Origin: Balanoglossus misakiensis
Taxonomy: Eukaryota; Hemichordata
NCBI GenBank assembly: GCA_040954595.2
Contig: CM082589.2
Coordinates: 11,346,001 to 11,410,000 of the forward strand
Direction of reading: 5' to 3'
DNA: 64,000 bases
Positions 44,360 through 59,300 of the stretch are shown piece by piece. Each line of letters starts with the position of its first letter. Position 1 is the first letter of the stretch. The position numbers and the translations under genes are program-made. The notes beneath the pieces are model-generated. The model saw only the letters and a program-made list of their open reading frames with translations. It did not search any database and was not told where the DNA came from.

Positions 44360-47300
44360 CAGTCCCAACAGAACATAACAACTATTTGTATATTTCTGAA
44401 TACGGCAAGTAGTACGTCAACCCTACGGGAACTACGGGAACCCCTACGGGAACTATTGTTAGTTGTAGCAGAGTTTGCTGCAACAATTGTCTGAGGCCCA
44501 TTTCCTTTTGTTACATTTCCGTAAAAACTACGGCAACTCCTTTACGGCAAGCCATTAACAAGGGAAGCTTAACACCTCTACCCGTAAATACTGCTGCAAC
44601 ACCTGTCAATTAGCCCCCACAGAGTGATGCCTTTTGTTCAAGGTGTTGATTATTTTGCTACAACTAGAGTGATTGACAGGTCTAGAACTAGAGTGCAACA
44701 TTTTTGCAACAGGTCACTGCAACATTGTATCACAAAGTTTACAAAAGAAGCTCTGTCTAAAAATAAAATGGCAAAGGGCTGACATCAAATACCAATGAAG
44801 TCAGTTTTGGATCGATGTTATGTTCATGATGTTATGTTCATAGACAAAGTCTGAACTCTCTTGGTAACAGAACAGTCTGTGGACATGAACAGAGGTCAAC
44901 ACATCCCTACCCCAGTGTTGTAGAATGCACATGCTTTGCTGGGGTTTCTTTTCTTTCAAGGAGCTGGACCAATTAATATTTGAGAGAGACAAAGCATGAC
45001 CAATGGAAAATCAAACACACTGATGCATTTCACAATTGGGTTTAGCTTAAAAGACAATGGCTTTCATTTTTTTACCCTTGCCCCCCCCCCCCCCCTGATA
45101 ATAAATAGTACGGCTTGTTTTATACAAGATAATGTTGGCCTGTAGTACCACGATCAGCTGCAGTTTGATCTTTAGAACAGACACGTTGTGAGAGTCTTCT
45201 TGACTATAATTTTGAAGGGTTTCATAAGTAGTAATGGTCTGTATTATTTCAATATTCTATTATTACGGCAATGGATACACTCGTTTTTCGACGGGCAGCG
45301 CTTGAACATGACGGGAAGTGACTGGCAGCAATTAGTTGGCCGGTTTGGGATGAATGACCTACATGTTTACTCATTATATATTCACGCAATTTGTTTGTTG
45401 AACAAGGTTGATACACTTTGCTGCCGGGTCTATCAATCAGATTGATTGAGCCAGTTAAATTGTTGACCCACGCACACACATTGATACATTTATTTTTATT
45501 TTTTGTTTCATTTAACTGTTTAATAAAATTAATTTGCGTGTAGATTTCTGAACAAAATGATGCATCGGCATCATGGAAATCATGCCCTTTCTCTACCGGA
45601 ATTGTTGAGTTGTTTTGGTTCATTCTCCGAATCTGACTCGGATATTACAATGTCGGGTGTTTCGCGTCGCGGACGGACTGAAGCTGTTCCACATTGGAAA
45701 GCTTCCTGGTGACCTCAATAGCGGCCGCGCGTCCATCTAGGTCTGAGGCACGGTTACACAAACAACACACACAAGTGCGTGTGTTTCCAGGGTGGTTTTT
45801 ATGAGTGCCACATAATAATATTTGTTTGTTTTTTTGCCAACACATTCACTATACTCAACATTGTAAAATGAGCAATGGGCTTCCAAATTACTAAACGGGT
45901 GAAACACAACACAACATCATATGTTATATCCAAATATATTTTCTATTCTAGATAATGACACGAAGATTAGACTGAGACTGTTCTCCATGTTCTCAAACAC
46001 TGAGCGTCTCGGAGTTTATCAGTTCCCGTTTGTGTAGAGAAATTTGAGTCACTAAGGCAACGTACGGCCTTGCGCCAGCGAGCGACGGTGGGGGGGTGGG
46101 TGGGGGGGTGGCGTAAGGAATTTACGTCGCTTAGGCAATGACCTCGGTCAGCACACTTTTTAATTGGTGAGGGTCGCAGCAAAAAGAAACCTCACTGAAC
46201 AAATTATTTGAAAACGATAACATTCTTGTCTGGACATGGGGATTATTTTTGCGAAAGACTTGCCATTTGACCTTGTTTTTTACAGACAGACCTTGAGCGC
46301 ATTTTACATACACTCATTGTCATGGTTGTCGCCGAATTTCAACCAGGACAAACTGCTAAGATGGGATTATGTACATTTATACAAGGGGAGTGATTGATTG
46401 TCCACGCACCTTTCTTTTAACCTGGTGGTAAGCCACCTGTCTACTACCTTGCATCTGGAAATGACAAACCGCTAATCACAGCAATTATCGCAGAATATAT
46501 TTGAGCAAAGCAAGACTCGATTCGTATCAGCTGGGCCAACTTTATTAATACGTTTGATTCATCCTTCCGCCAAGGTGGATTTACAGACGTACGTGCATAC
46601 GTAGTATGCACAGGTTGTGTATCTGGCAAAAGTTTATTTTGCACGCAAATTCTATCCATTCATGCATGATATGCAAAACAACCCGTGTTCCGCACCGGGC
46701 CGACCTGCACATTAAAATACTGGCCGACCTGTGCTTGTGATGGAGTACGCCCGCCCCCTCTATTTTTACTGGAAAACTTCTAAATGACAAAATGTTTCAT
46801 TTGCAAGTTGATGCCACTTGTAAACACAGGTTTATTCCCCGATAGCGGAGATTACAACGTTTACCCATGTGATTAGTCTGGGAAGATGTTAAAAACAGGC
46901 AGAAAACAAACGTTTGTTTTCACCAGTGCAATGACAAACTTTGGAAAGAGACATGATAAAAAGAGAAGTTCGATAGTGTGAGAATGGAACTGATTGGATC
47001 GGCAAGTGATTCAATGTGCTGATATTGCGCTGCCATTTTCCTGGGATCGGAAAGTTCCCCTATCGTGTTTACTCATTATACAGTCACGCAATTTGTTTAC
47101 GTCTAAGCAAGCCACGTGCGCGTGGGCAGAACTTTGATACAATTTGCCTGTCTATCATTGTCTGGCTACGTCTCTTGACCGGCAAGTCCGCGTCTGATAA
47201 AATACATTCAATGAGCCGTCTTTACAGTATATCCGGACGAATAATATACAGCACTGCCCCCATTCTGTTGTGTACGCTCGCGCTCATTGAGAACTATAAA

Positions 47301-48717
47301 ATTTGGACGAAAAGACCCACTCAAGGCAGGAAATACAAATTCATGTAGGCAAGAAAATACAGCGTTGAAAAGCTAGCGCCAAGCAAATAACCTGACCCGC
47401 ACAACACATCTTGCGGTACTAGGCCGGCTCTTTTTCTCTCACACACAAATAAACACAACAATAAAGACAATTTATCAAGAATACATATTTCAATAATATG
47501 CAATGTAATGTAATTTGAGACTTGGCGTTGTCAGTTGCACATTGTTCTTGCCAGGTAATGGGCCGCGGGGGCAGGGCGGGCCCACACTGTCATATCTTAA
47601 CCACCAATATTAAAGTAAGGCCACTGGTCAATTTCTGGTGCCCGTACCTACGTTCTCTGTTAATGTTTCCCAAGGGATGTGTCCTCCAACTTGAAAGTAA
47701 AGACAATCGGCAGTCTATCACCCCATTCATTGTTTGACTGTAAACCTAAATGGAAGCTAGTGTTCTTTATACTTTTTTCATTTGAAATATTGTGAACACA
47801 CATGTGCCTAGAGAAATATTTGGACTTCTATTTGAAGCAAGTGGCAAGTCGAATCCGGCTAGATTTTTACAGTGGATCTTTTGCAGATGTTTTTGTTGAA
47901 TAATACTGAGTTCAAGTTGATGAAAAAAAAACATTTTGACCTCCCACTACACAGTAAGACGTGTATTGTATGGTGAACGGTAGGCCGTAATGGATGCTGT
48001 GAATTCAGCTGTCTTTTATCAGTGGTCGCGCTTGCTTTTTATTACCCAAGTCTCTGGGGAAGCAATGAAACCACAAATTGCGTCCCTTGCTGTTTTGAGT
48101 GCGTCTTTACCTAATTTGCATATCCTGATTAGGTTGTTGGCCTTGCCCTAGTTGTCACAAAATGTACGTCAATTGCAACATATTAGTCAATACTCTGCCA
48201 ACTTACCGCCAAGTGTTATGGAAGTTTATTTTTAGAACCGCTTGCGTTCTGCATAAGTCACAACACAAAACTTTGCAGTCGGTCAGCTAGCTATGTAAAG
48301 CTACTGAGACAGGGGAAATATTAGGTAAGGTTGACAACTGACTTTCCCACTGTCAAGATTTGCAAGGAATGCATTTGCTTAGTGAGGCCAGGACATTAAT
48401 TGCCCGCAACCAAGCAAAAATCCACATGGGCGGAGCTCATTATCACACATAGACATTGCTACAACTATTGTTCACATCAGGTGATAATCACCTCCCCATT
48501 AGCCCTTCTTGCTGTAACACCTGCCCCAAATTGCCGTAATGGAGCACACATTCTTTTGTTTCAAACTACGGGAACCTTTGTAGTTGCCGTAAACTAAGAC
48601 AAAAAACATCAATTAACCAACAATAGAGGTGTTGCCGTAACATCTCTGCTACAACACTGCTACAACTAGTGCGGGAACTTTCCCGTACAGTTTAGTTGTT
48701 GTACGGTGTTGGGACTG
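44360..48717. mobile_element. 4358-bp TA-flanked DNA-transposon-like element
   Basis: The ends are inverted: CAGTCCCAACAGAACATAAC on the left, and on the right strand CAGTCCCAACACCGTACAAC. The satellite site CCACTAGCTC is split so that TA appears on both sides, a clean 2-bp target duplication. Subterminal regions share TACGGGAAC, GTTGTAGCAGAG, TACGGCAAC and CAACACCTCTA motifs in inverted arrangement over about 250 bp. TA duplication with a CAGT start suggests the Tc1/mariner superfamily. Open frames inside are 60-124 codons with no transposase motifs, so it is non-autonomous or the enzyme has decayed. Confidence 0.85.
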
Positions 48718-50144
48718 TAGCTCTGGCCTGGCTAATCAAGGTTGACGCAAAGGTTGACCCCACCAAACACTCAAAATTGATGGGCACAACACTGGCCACT
48801 AGCTCTGGCCTGGCTAATCAAGGTTGACGCAAGGGTTGACCCCACCAAACACTCAAAATTAATGGGCGCAACGCTGGCCACTAAGCTCTGGCCTGGCTAA
48901 TCAATGTTGACGCAAGGGTTGACCCCACCAAACACTCATAATTGATGGGCACGACACTGGCCACTAGCTCTGGCCTGGCTAATCAATGTTGACGCAAGGG
49001 TTGACCCCACCAAACACTCAAAATTGATGGGCACGACACTGGCCACTAAGCTCTGGCCTGGCTAATCAAGGTTAACGCAAGGGTTGACCCCACCAAACAC
49101 TCATAATTGATGGGCACGACACTGGCCACTAGCTCTGGCCTGGCTAATCAAGGTTGACGCAAGGGTTGACCCCACCAAACACTCAAAATTGATGGGCACG
49201 ACACTGGCCACTAGCTCTGGCCTAGCTAATCAATGTTGACGCAAGGGTTGACCCCACCAAACACTCAAAATTGATGGGCACGACACTGGCCACTAGCTCT
49301 GGCCTGGCTAATCCAGGTTGACGCAAGGGTTGACCCCACAAAACACTCAAAATTAATGGGCGCGACACTGGCCACTAAGCTCTGGCCTGGCTAATCAAGG
49401 TTGACGCAAGGGTTGACCCCACCAAACACTCAAAATTGATGGGCACGACACTGGCCACTAAGCTCTGGCCTGGTTAATCAATGTTGACGCAAAGGTTGAC
49501 CCCACCAAACACTCAAAATTAATGGGAACGACACTGGCCACTAGCTCTGCATGGCCTGGTTTATCAATGTTGACGCAAAGGTTGACCCCACCAAACACTC
49601 AAAATTAATGGGCACGACACTGGCCACTAGCTCTGCATGGCCTGGTTAATCAATGTTGACGCAAAGGTTGACCCCACCAAACACTCAAAATTAATGGGCA
49701 CGACACTGGCCACTAGCTCTGCATGGCCTGGTTAATCAATGTTGACGCAAAGGTTGACCCCACCAAACACTCAAAATTAATGGGCACGACACTGGCCACT
49801 AGCTCTGCATGGCATGGTTAATCAATGTTGACGCAAAGGTTGACCCCACCAAACACTCAAAATTAATGGGCACGACACTGGCCACTAGCTCTGCATGGCC
49901 TGGTTAATCAATGTTGACGCAAAGGTTGACCCCACCAAACACTCAAAATTAATGGGCACGACACTGGCCACTAGCTCTGCATGGCCTGGTTAATCAATGT
50001 TGACGCAAAGGTTGACCCCACCAAACACTCAAAATTAATGGGCACGACACTGGCCACTAGCTCTGCATGGCCTGGTTAATCAATGTTGACGCAAAGGTTG
50101 ACCCCACCAAACACTCAAAATTAATGGGCACGACACTGGCCACT
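48718..50144. repeat. Satellite array A3 (right part of the split array)
   Basis: About 17 monomers. The left half is mainly the shorter CTCTGGCC class, the right half the CTCTGCATGG class. It ends at the same ACATGTA junction (50145-50151) as A1. With the inserted element removed, A2 and A3 form one array. Confidence 0.97.
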
Positions 50145-51021
50145 ACATGTATTTGTGATATTTTACATGGTTAACCACGCCTTGAGAAAAGTAATTATAA
50201 GAGAACTTTGTTTCCAAAGTTAGGGGAGAATAATCTAACGGGAGATGGGAGTACCTCAGGCTACTGAGCTCGTTCCCTTCCTCATGTACTTTACTGGGCG
50301 TATTTGATGTACTATAATAATTCCGGACAATAAATGAACGTAAATCAGATACGTTTCTCCGTGGATCACGGTTCTCGTCAGAGCCCGTTACCTCATCGCT
50401 ACAGATTCCCCGATGCATGAACAATCATGAGAAACCAGCGGTAATACAAGTGTCACGATTGAGTTTTAACGATCATAGATCTTGTTTATGATTACGTAAG
50501 AAGTCATTCACTTATATGGTTTTAGTCCAGTATTGACATTGGTACTTGACCCAGAGTAAACAAGATTGTGTAATTGATACATGTCAGAACGAGATAGAGA
50601 TATCACGCGCTAAGTTCATGTTTAAGAAATATCAAGATGACGTGTTCCTTTTATGACTTAATACTTGACTAACGTATTAATAAGGTGTGGTGAAATTTGA
50701 GATCACACATTTATCACCGGAGATCCGTGATGGGAGTCAACGAGCATGGATCGAGTCGTGTAATTCTTACGTGTGACCAGTAATAAACCAGAACTTTGTG
50801 TTACTCGGAAAACTTCTTGCAAGTCTCTGTCTACGAAAGGTTTACGATCTGCCGGGTACCTCTCTCGGACTTTATGAATATGTTGGGTGGAGAAGGAGAT
50901 GGAGAGAATGTACGCCGTCAGCTTTCGGACGTGGCTGATTCCCCACAGAAGCCGATGAGGTAAACGTCCGGAGGACGACCGGCCGTAACAACAAACTGCA
51001 TGAATTAAAGTTCAACAATCC

Positions 51022-51341
51022 TTAGAAGACAGGAACGTCAGAGGTTGAATCTTGATGGGAAAAGGCGAGGTATCGCTGGTTATCATCCGCGTACTGATGA
51101 AATTGTAGGATGTGGGGACGAATCGGTTTACTATAAAGTGGGGCTATATAAATGGTGAACAACAGAGGGGCAGTGGCACCCCATATACGAGAGGTGACTG
51201 TGAACTTGCAGTGTTTTCGATGATTACAGTTTGATATCTATATTGAAGGTAAGATGTAAACCATGTTAGTACTGTGTCTGAGATGCCAAGGTTCGATAGT
51301 CTACAAAGAAGTATCCCGTGATGCAAATGTACAACTGAAGA
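51022..51341 (-). pseudogene. Degenerate LINE reverse transcriptase fragment, copy 2
   Basis: Same remnant as 3371-3690, with HHGILLCRLSNLGIS and QFHQYADD; a few base changes only. Confidence 0.85.
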
Positions 51342-53947
51342 AAAAAGGAATCACAAATCTTAAAACTAAGATGCCGTTAAGAATTAAATTTCGCGAAAAG
51401 GAAGTGACGAAATACGTACATTTTCAGGTGCTCTACAACAAGTAGTCTCCCTATCATCCCTATTGGAGCATGCAGCTAAAATTTACCATGACGTCATTGA
51501 TTCTACGCGAACGTTTTTCTAATGGCGATAAACATATTTTGTATAAATTGTGCTCAAACGCCCGTGAATCTCACTCGCAAAAATTCACAAGTGGCGCATA
51601 CAACACTAGGAAGAAAATTGTTTAGCAGTCTATAGAGTTTGTGACCTGAGATTTGGAAGTAAAAGTTAAACTTAAAAGTTAAGACAGAAGTGATTGAAGA
51701 GTAAAGAAACTTTTGAAGTGTTAAGAAAGTTATCGCATTCCTGATGAAAAGAAAAGAAAATACAATACATTCATTGTTTTAAGGAACACAAGGAAGACAA
51801 GTACTATGCAATCAGAGTATGCATGGATCATTCATCTAAAAATATATCTCCGCGTCTTTTGGCGGGTAAAAATAAAATGCTGGAACGGTCTTTTGGATGG
51901 CGGACTATTTGTGTCCTTCTTGTCCTCAGAACGCAAGTGGTCGAGTAGGTTTATTTCATTAAATTCTTATATTCTCAGTTGCTACCATAAATACCCAGTG
52001 TTCGTGTCGATGTATCTGGACGTCAGCACGATTCCATATAGGTACCTCCCAGTATTAGCCAAGCGAGTTATCCCCATCGATAGAGTTTAATTCCCCGTTA
52101 CATTCCCAACACCAATCCTCCCGCGTGACATTGAGGTTGAAGGTATACAAACCTTAGGAATCATGCAACCATCCAGAAAGTGTAATAAATTTTGAAGCTA
52201 TGATGTGAGTTTTCAGTTCGTTTCTTGTTTTGATTTGTTGATGTAACATTGTGCGTTTTAAATAAAAGATAAAAAAATGTACAGCAATGACGTCACAAAA
52301 TTCACTGGTATTGATAAAGCTATATTATATCATATATTATATGTGTTAAATACTACCGTATCTCATTATTGCAGTATTTCGTGCTTTAACACAAAATACG
52401 CGAATAGGGTTTAATACAAAACTAAATGACACAATTTCTGTTTCTTTGCCAAAATTCTTAATCACAAGATCAACCCATCCTTACGCCTCTACTCTATTGC
52501 TAAGAGAAACCAGCGTCCGTAACATGCATTGTGAAACCCCTCAACAACATGCATGTCAACACTTCATTTTTTCTCCAGCATTGTCAGTTTGGTACCCTGA
52601 CAACTCACGGGGCATCATGGGACAATATTAAAGCTGATTCAGTGTTTATGTGCATAAAACACACGGCGGTGGAAACATTCGTTTTAAATTATTGTGGACG
52701 CGCGCACGCCCTTGTCTGTGTACAGGTACTTGATGCTTGTCTACAGTCACGTGAAACGCTGTTGGTAGTACCCTAGAAGATAGATATCTTTAATCAGAAC
52801 TTTGGTAAGGAAGGTTTGAGAAGTCCATTCTATGTAAAGAAAGTTTAAGAAGTGTGTTACCAAAGGGTGTGGGGGTGGCTGGGGGTCATCAATATATCAC
52901 TCTGCATCACGTTCACAGAAAAGGTCGCGACACGCCCACAAATTCACTCACGACTTGCGTCACCGGTTACAGGAGTTCGTACAAAAGTGTGGTTTATGCA
53001 CATTTACACTGAATCAGTTTTTTTGGCCCATGATGCCCATGGGCCAATACATGCCACGATGCCTCCAGAATGATGATGGCAATGATGGTGATGATGATGA
53101 TTGTGGTGGTGGTGGTGGTGGTGATTGAGCTTTAATTTCCCTTTCTTCCTGTCTAACCACTTCCTCTCTCACCTTCACTTATTCGGTCTCTCCCCTCCCC
53201 TTCTGTCAAAGTCCTCCCCTCATTCCCTTTCCATCCTGACATTCTCATTTCCGCCCTCTTGCTTTTCTTCTCCTTTCTCACATTCCTTTTCTCACCTCTC
53301 TCCCCCCCTCCGTAACATGTTATGTAATATATAAAGTAAAAAAGTCCAAAGCATGATGTTATCACAGATGACATTTGGAATGTATTATTGTACTATCTGG
53401 TTTAATTTCAAACATAGTGGAGTTATTTATTGGCCAGTATTTAAGCATGTTTAAAGAAGTCAAACAGCATAATAGGCACATTTCATATCAAACAAAATTG
53501 ACCAAATAAGCTCAAAAGAGGATTTGAACAATTTGTCCCTTTAAGTAATGTTCAATATTGGATTTACACTTGTGAGTGTATGTCATCTCCCTTTTGTTAG
53601 AAACCTCACAGTCATATAATAAACAGGTGACCTGACAATCATTTGAAATACCAAACTTCGGCAGCTATTCCAGTTTGGTCCAAAAACCTAATTTTAACTG
53701 GCACCTCAACTTTAGGACTATTATGGATGTTGCTGAAACTTGAAGTGGGCTGCTTGTGAAGAGGAAGACGTGGAGTGTCTCTCAGACAACGCTGCGCTCA
53801 GTCAGAGATAAAGTCAAAATATGGATTTGACTTGCAACAGTAATTTGTTAGTTAAGTCAAATTCAACTTAAATCTGTCTCTTTGGGTCAGTCTTAACGGG
53901 TGTAGCATGCTGGAAGGGTGTGCTTACCCATTTCCGACACCTAGTAC

Positions 53948-54397
53948 CACAGGGGGCTGCAAACATGAAAGTTATAAATGGTGAAGTACGTTCCATTCTG
54001 CGTTTTCTCAACCTGTCTTATCATTTGCTAATCCAGAATAAAAGCTATCCATTTCCCATTAATCACCTGCTAACGACTTAATCTGTGTGCCCCATCCACG
54101 GATTAAGTTAATAAAGTAAACATCGGTCAGCGAGTACTGGGTATTCTCTTACCAAGTGAGAACTGACCGATGTTTACTTAATCCACTAAATCCGTGGATG
54201 GGGCACACAGATTAAGTCGTTAGCAGGTGCTTAATGGGAAATGCAATAGTTTGTATTCTGGATTAGCAACTGCTAAGACAGGTGGAGGTAACACAGAAAA
54301 ATAAACAAGCACAAAGACTGTTCATCAATTAATGTTTATTGGGGGAAAATGCAGGAACTCCGCCTTTTATAACTTTCATGTTTGCAGCCCCCCTGTG
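53948..54397. mobile_element. 450-bp foldback MITE, copy 2
   Basis: Same insertion as 6298-6747 with identical boundaries, including the CTAGTAC and CGAGTAC flanks. Confidence 0.85.
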
Positions 54398-56036
54398 CGA
54401 GTACTACCACTTAGCAGTGGTTCAAGATGATCCTGTTGAAATTGTAAGTTTTTCTCTTATTTCTTTTTTGAACCTGGACCTGGTAATTAGCTTAGCTTGA
54501 GTAATATTGATTATTGGACCTGGTTTGATGTCTTATTATAACAACTACAGAAGAATCTCTGGACACAGTGAAATACACTCCAGGGTTATGGTAATGACTG
54601 ACAAATTGTCAGTTTAAAAAAGTAGACAAAGAACTCAGTTGAATATTATAATAAAAATATGCTTTTAATATAAGGAAAAGGTACAATTGATATACTTGTA
54701 ATTAAAACATAAATATAATGATGAAATTCTTCAACTGTTCTGTAGTTGCACCAGTATTTGTATAAGCTAAAAATGTTGACTTCTGGCAGGACAACTCAAA
54801 CAGATATTAAACTTATTTATAGTACTTCCACTTCATGACTTTGTTCAAAAATTTCCCAAACTTATTTCATTGTTGATGAGTTGTCACCTCCGAACAACAC
54901 AAAAAGGAACAGTTTGTATAAAAAAGTAATTTTGCATGAATCTTAAACATACATGCACAAGTTGAGTGAATAACACAATATAATCATATTCTACAATGAA
55001 TTACAATATCAAGATTAAGGGTTTCACATATGACATTACATTGCTACATTTTATATACATGAATTTAATTTGAAAAATTTCCATTGATCTATAACACCAT
55101 GAATAATATAAAAATATGCGAATAAATACTTTGAATTATTATATATACATGTCAGGTCTCAAAGTGAGTAACTATATTTCCATTCACCTATGAACTGGTT
55201 ATTAACCAAATGAAATGATAGGATCTTTTATTTTGAGGATCTTATAATTGTGATCATACACATCCATATTCCAAAATTCGCATGCCAAACAAATATCAGA
55301 TTTATACGGCCAGTTGTAAAGACAGTACAAGGGGCAAAAAAATTGATAATAGTTAATCATCATCTCCCTTCTTTTACAGTCTTGGAGAATGGTGACGGTT
55401 GAAGTCAAATTAAAGAAAAATATCAAGAAAAATATCAAAATTTGAAGCACTAATTCAGGAGGATATATATCATCGGGAGGTAGTCACTGAATATATTGAG
55501 AGAAATAATTCATAATCTATGCATTTGGATGAAAAGACCTTCTATCTGATCAAGTTAAGGATAAATGCTGCCTTGTATGAATACAGAAGCAAGTCAGCAT
55601 GCAAAGGGAGAGCTGAATTGGTACACTGTTAAATTTGTCCTCCAAATTCAACAAAAATATGTTGTTGTTTAGGAATTCTCGTATTATCATATCTTTTTCA
55701 TTACACAATACCTTATAATAAGTCATAACAAATTTTTAAGGAAAATTCTTTAAAATATGTAAAATATATAGCCTTATAACCAACATACTTTAAAGATGAT
55801 TATTTATGATCATTTCATTCAGATGTTGCTAAGAGTGTAATAATAAAGATCTGTTTCACTCCAACCAATTTAATGTGCGCTTATCACAGTACTGTCGTCT
55901 GACAAAGCATAACTATTATTGTTATCATTTATGGGATTATACCAAGCTTATCACAGTACTGTGTCAACTCACAAAATGAAAACCATTCTAGTTATCATTT
56001 GAATTATACCATACATGTACACACAGAGATGGCACA

Positions 56037-56301
56037 TTAGAAGTATCTGTCTCCGTGACTCTCATGAAATAGTTCATTTCTACTCTTAAGAGGCCTTGGT
56101 CTCCATTCCTCACTTCCACTGGCACTACCACTGTCGCCACTATACATGGGATTGTAGTGATAGATTTCTCTGAAGGCTTCCTCATCTTCCACACTTTTCC
56201 CTGCCTTGCTATCAACATCATCTGTATCATCAAACCAATGGATATCCATAGTTGCCTCTTGTTCTTCCCAGCCTGGATGTTTCTTTCCTCCAAGAGCACA
56301 C
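56037..56301 (-). CDS. Receptor copy 2, cytoplasmic tail exon
   Basis: Identical in translation to the copy 1 exon, and here read in the correct frame from the membrane exon. Confidence 0.9.
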
Positions 56302-59300
56302 CTGAATGTCAAATAGTTGAACATCATCAATGTGGGATTTGTTGTGATGTTGTTACTACTGTAGAATAACGCAGGTGGTTGTTGGACACTTTGCGGTCTG
56401 GTCGCGTGACTTTGCCTTGTTAGCCGCCATGCATGTTGAACGCAAATTATACCATGATGCACTGCAGTTACCCTATACGCTAATAGGTCTATGCATGAAC
56501 TCTTTGAATAAATTTGCTTCCACGATACAGATGTGATTATTTTTCACGTTGCCTCATGCATGTATGGAAAGATACAGGTAAATTCCCAGTTTTCTGATGG
56601 GCAACATGTCTACAGCTGTCTCGATTCTACTCTGGTAGTACTAAATAACTTACCGTTGGTACATGAGTAACATTATTACACCAAGCACTAACACAGCCGC
56701 TAAACCTCCCGCAACACCACCAATGATGACAGCTGTGTCAACGGAGGAATCTGTAAGAGTTTAAATATTTCTATTTGTCACGGGGGCGATATGCTACGAT
56801 AAAAGCAAGAAAACCATTCATTATGATGCTTAACTATTGTAAAATGGTTAGTTGACCAAAAATCTAGTTATACTGCAGATGTTGCAGTTTCACCATTTTC
56901 ACAAATATTTTCAAGACAACGTAAACTGTAATCATGTAGATCAAACAAATGTGTAAACTTTAGTGAATATTGTTTTTCAATCTTGAGTTATTAAAAGACA
57001 AAGAAATGTATACACACCTTTAACTTGCATTGGTATTCTCTGGCGGCAAGTTTCACCTTGATATTCATCAGTACATTCACAAACAGGATTGCCATCACTG
57101 TCCTTGATGCAAACAGCATTGTTTGAGCAGAACCCTTCACATTTATCTAGACACAAGAATAAAATCACATCACATTATTCTACCTGACGAACCATTTGTA
57201 TTAGACAAGAACTAAACCCACTTGCAGATTCATTTCTTACAAACGGAATGGAAGTTGTGTGCTGTCGAACATTGATTCACTATATATCCACATGTACCGG
57301 GTGAATAACATAAACAGTGTCTTGTATCAAACATAATTAATGGAAAAAGGGCAGCAAGAGAGATACTAAATCAACAGTAGTTTCTACGTTTTAGCTGTAC
57401 ATATTTCTGTTGACATTTCAGTTGTAGATAGTTACATACCTGTACAAGTTATTCCATCACCAGTGAAACCAGTTTTGCAAGTGCATTCATATCCTGGTAC
57501 AAGATTCCTGCAAGTGGCATTTGGGTGACAGTCATCCAGACCAAGACGACATTCATGTGCATCTAGAAAACAAAAATTCTTGCAATGTCTTTAACTGACC
57601 ACCAAATAAAACTATGGGATCTTCATACATATCACCAGTTAAAGGTATACGGTCACCTATGGAAAATTAGCTATAGTTACCATGGCAAAAGGAGATCTAG
57701 CCAATCACAGATTTTCAGTGGGTGGCACATGCAAAAAAGAGCGCCACCATATGTTCTTTAGAACTCTCATATACTCCATTTCAGCCATATATGGGCGTTT
57801 GTAAATTGGAGGTGACTGTATACCTTTAAGTTAGATGACTACCCAGATGCAGTGCATGGTTATCACATTCCATAGCCTAACATGTAGAATTCTGAGAAAA
57901 CAGTATTACAATATTGTTATTTCCGTGAAATTTTCAGAAAAGGTGTTAAAAGAGGAGCATTATTAAATTATATAAAAATATTGGATCACACAACATATCA
58001 AATGATACTCTAAATAAAGAAGAAAATTTCTTATAATGAAGTGTTTGTGTCAGATTGAACAGTTAAGGTTGATCTCCACAAGCACTTCATGCATGTTATC
58101 AGTTCTATGATTATGAAAAATTTATTCCTACCATCACATTCTGTTTCATATAGGGCACCCTCTCTGCCTGTAGTGTAGCCAGTTGGGCATGGTTGACAAG
58201 CATCCTGGTTGAATTCAAAGTTATATGTTCCAACAGGGCATTTCTCACATCTATAGGACTCCTGATTCAAGTACCAACCAACATTGCAGTAAGCTGTTGA
58301 TGGAATGGAAAAAGAGCATAGAATAAAATTGGAGGACTATCATTATTTTGAACAACTGAGGCACAATAATACAACCTTCAGTTCAGTACAGTTGAGATAC
58401 AACATGAAAAGTTGTATACATAATACTTACAAACATTACAATCTTCACTTAAGGTTGAACCGACTGTTCTTGTGGTGAAGCCAAATGGGCACGGCATACA
58501 AGATGGCTGAAGTTCAGCATTTGATCGATAGGTTCCCATGGGACACGACTCACAAGACCCATTGACACTAAGTTGGACTCCCACTGATTTACATACCTCT
58601 GTAATTGAGAAGATTAATTTTTTGATATTCACGATTATCTGCTTTTCACTCACGTGAATTTGTTAAACTGTTGAATATGTTACATATCTGGCGGTTCTAA
58701 AGTAAAAACCTACTCGGAAAAAAGTTTACTGGATGCCGAAATATTGCTTGCCTGTCACTTACAAATGATAACGCCATGGGTACGTCACATGGCCAGATCA
58801 TGTGATTGATAGTCAAGAATAGCAAATAACACAAGTACCTACCCTGACATTGTGACTCATCAGTAGCTCCTTCAACTAATGTAAGCATTCCCTTTGGGCA
58901 AGTATTACACACAAACTTTCCTTCTTCTGATTGCCAGAATCCAATGGGGCAGCTTTGGCACTGAGAAGTCCCGTTGTCAAAGTAGTGACCAACATCGCAC
59001 CTCTCTGCAATAGACATCATTGTTGAAAAATTATTTTTTCAACCAAAGAGATGAACATTCCAATTGTCATTCTTTCCATATTGGATCACACCACAATAAT
59101 TTGATATATACGTCACAATTCCCGGCAAGGGGTATGGGGTTTTATCGGGCCAGTGGCATGAGTGAGGCTAGACGCTAGTTTTGGAATACGGCTAGATACT
59201 AGGCTATGGCTGTGGACGAGGAGGAGATATTGCCTTCTGTTATACATACCAAAACACTGCAAGATGGATAATGATCTCTTTCCCCTGGTGACTCCATTAT

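Noticed and set aside
44801-47737. Short open frames (60-124 codons) inside the 4358-bp element
   Set aside because: None shows DDE, zinc-finger or other transposase features, and none is longer than expected by chance.
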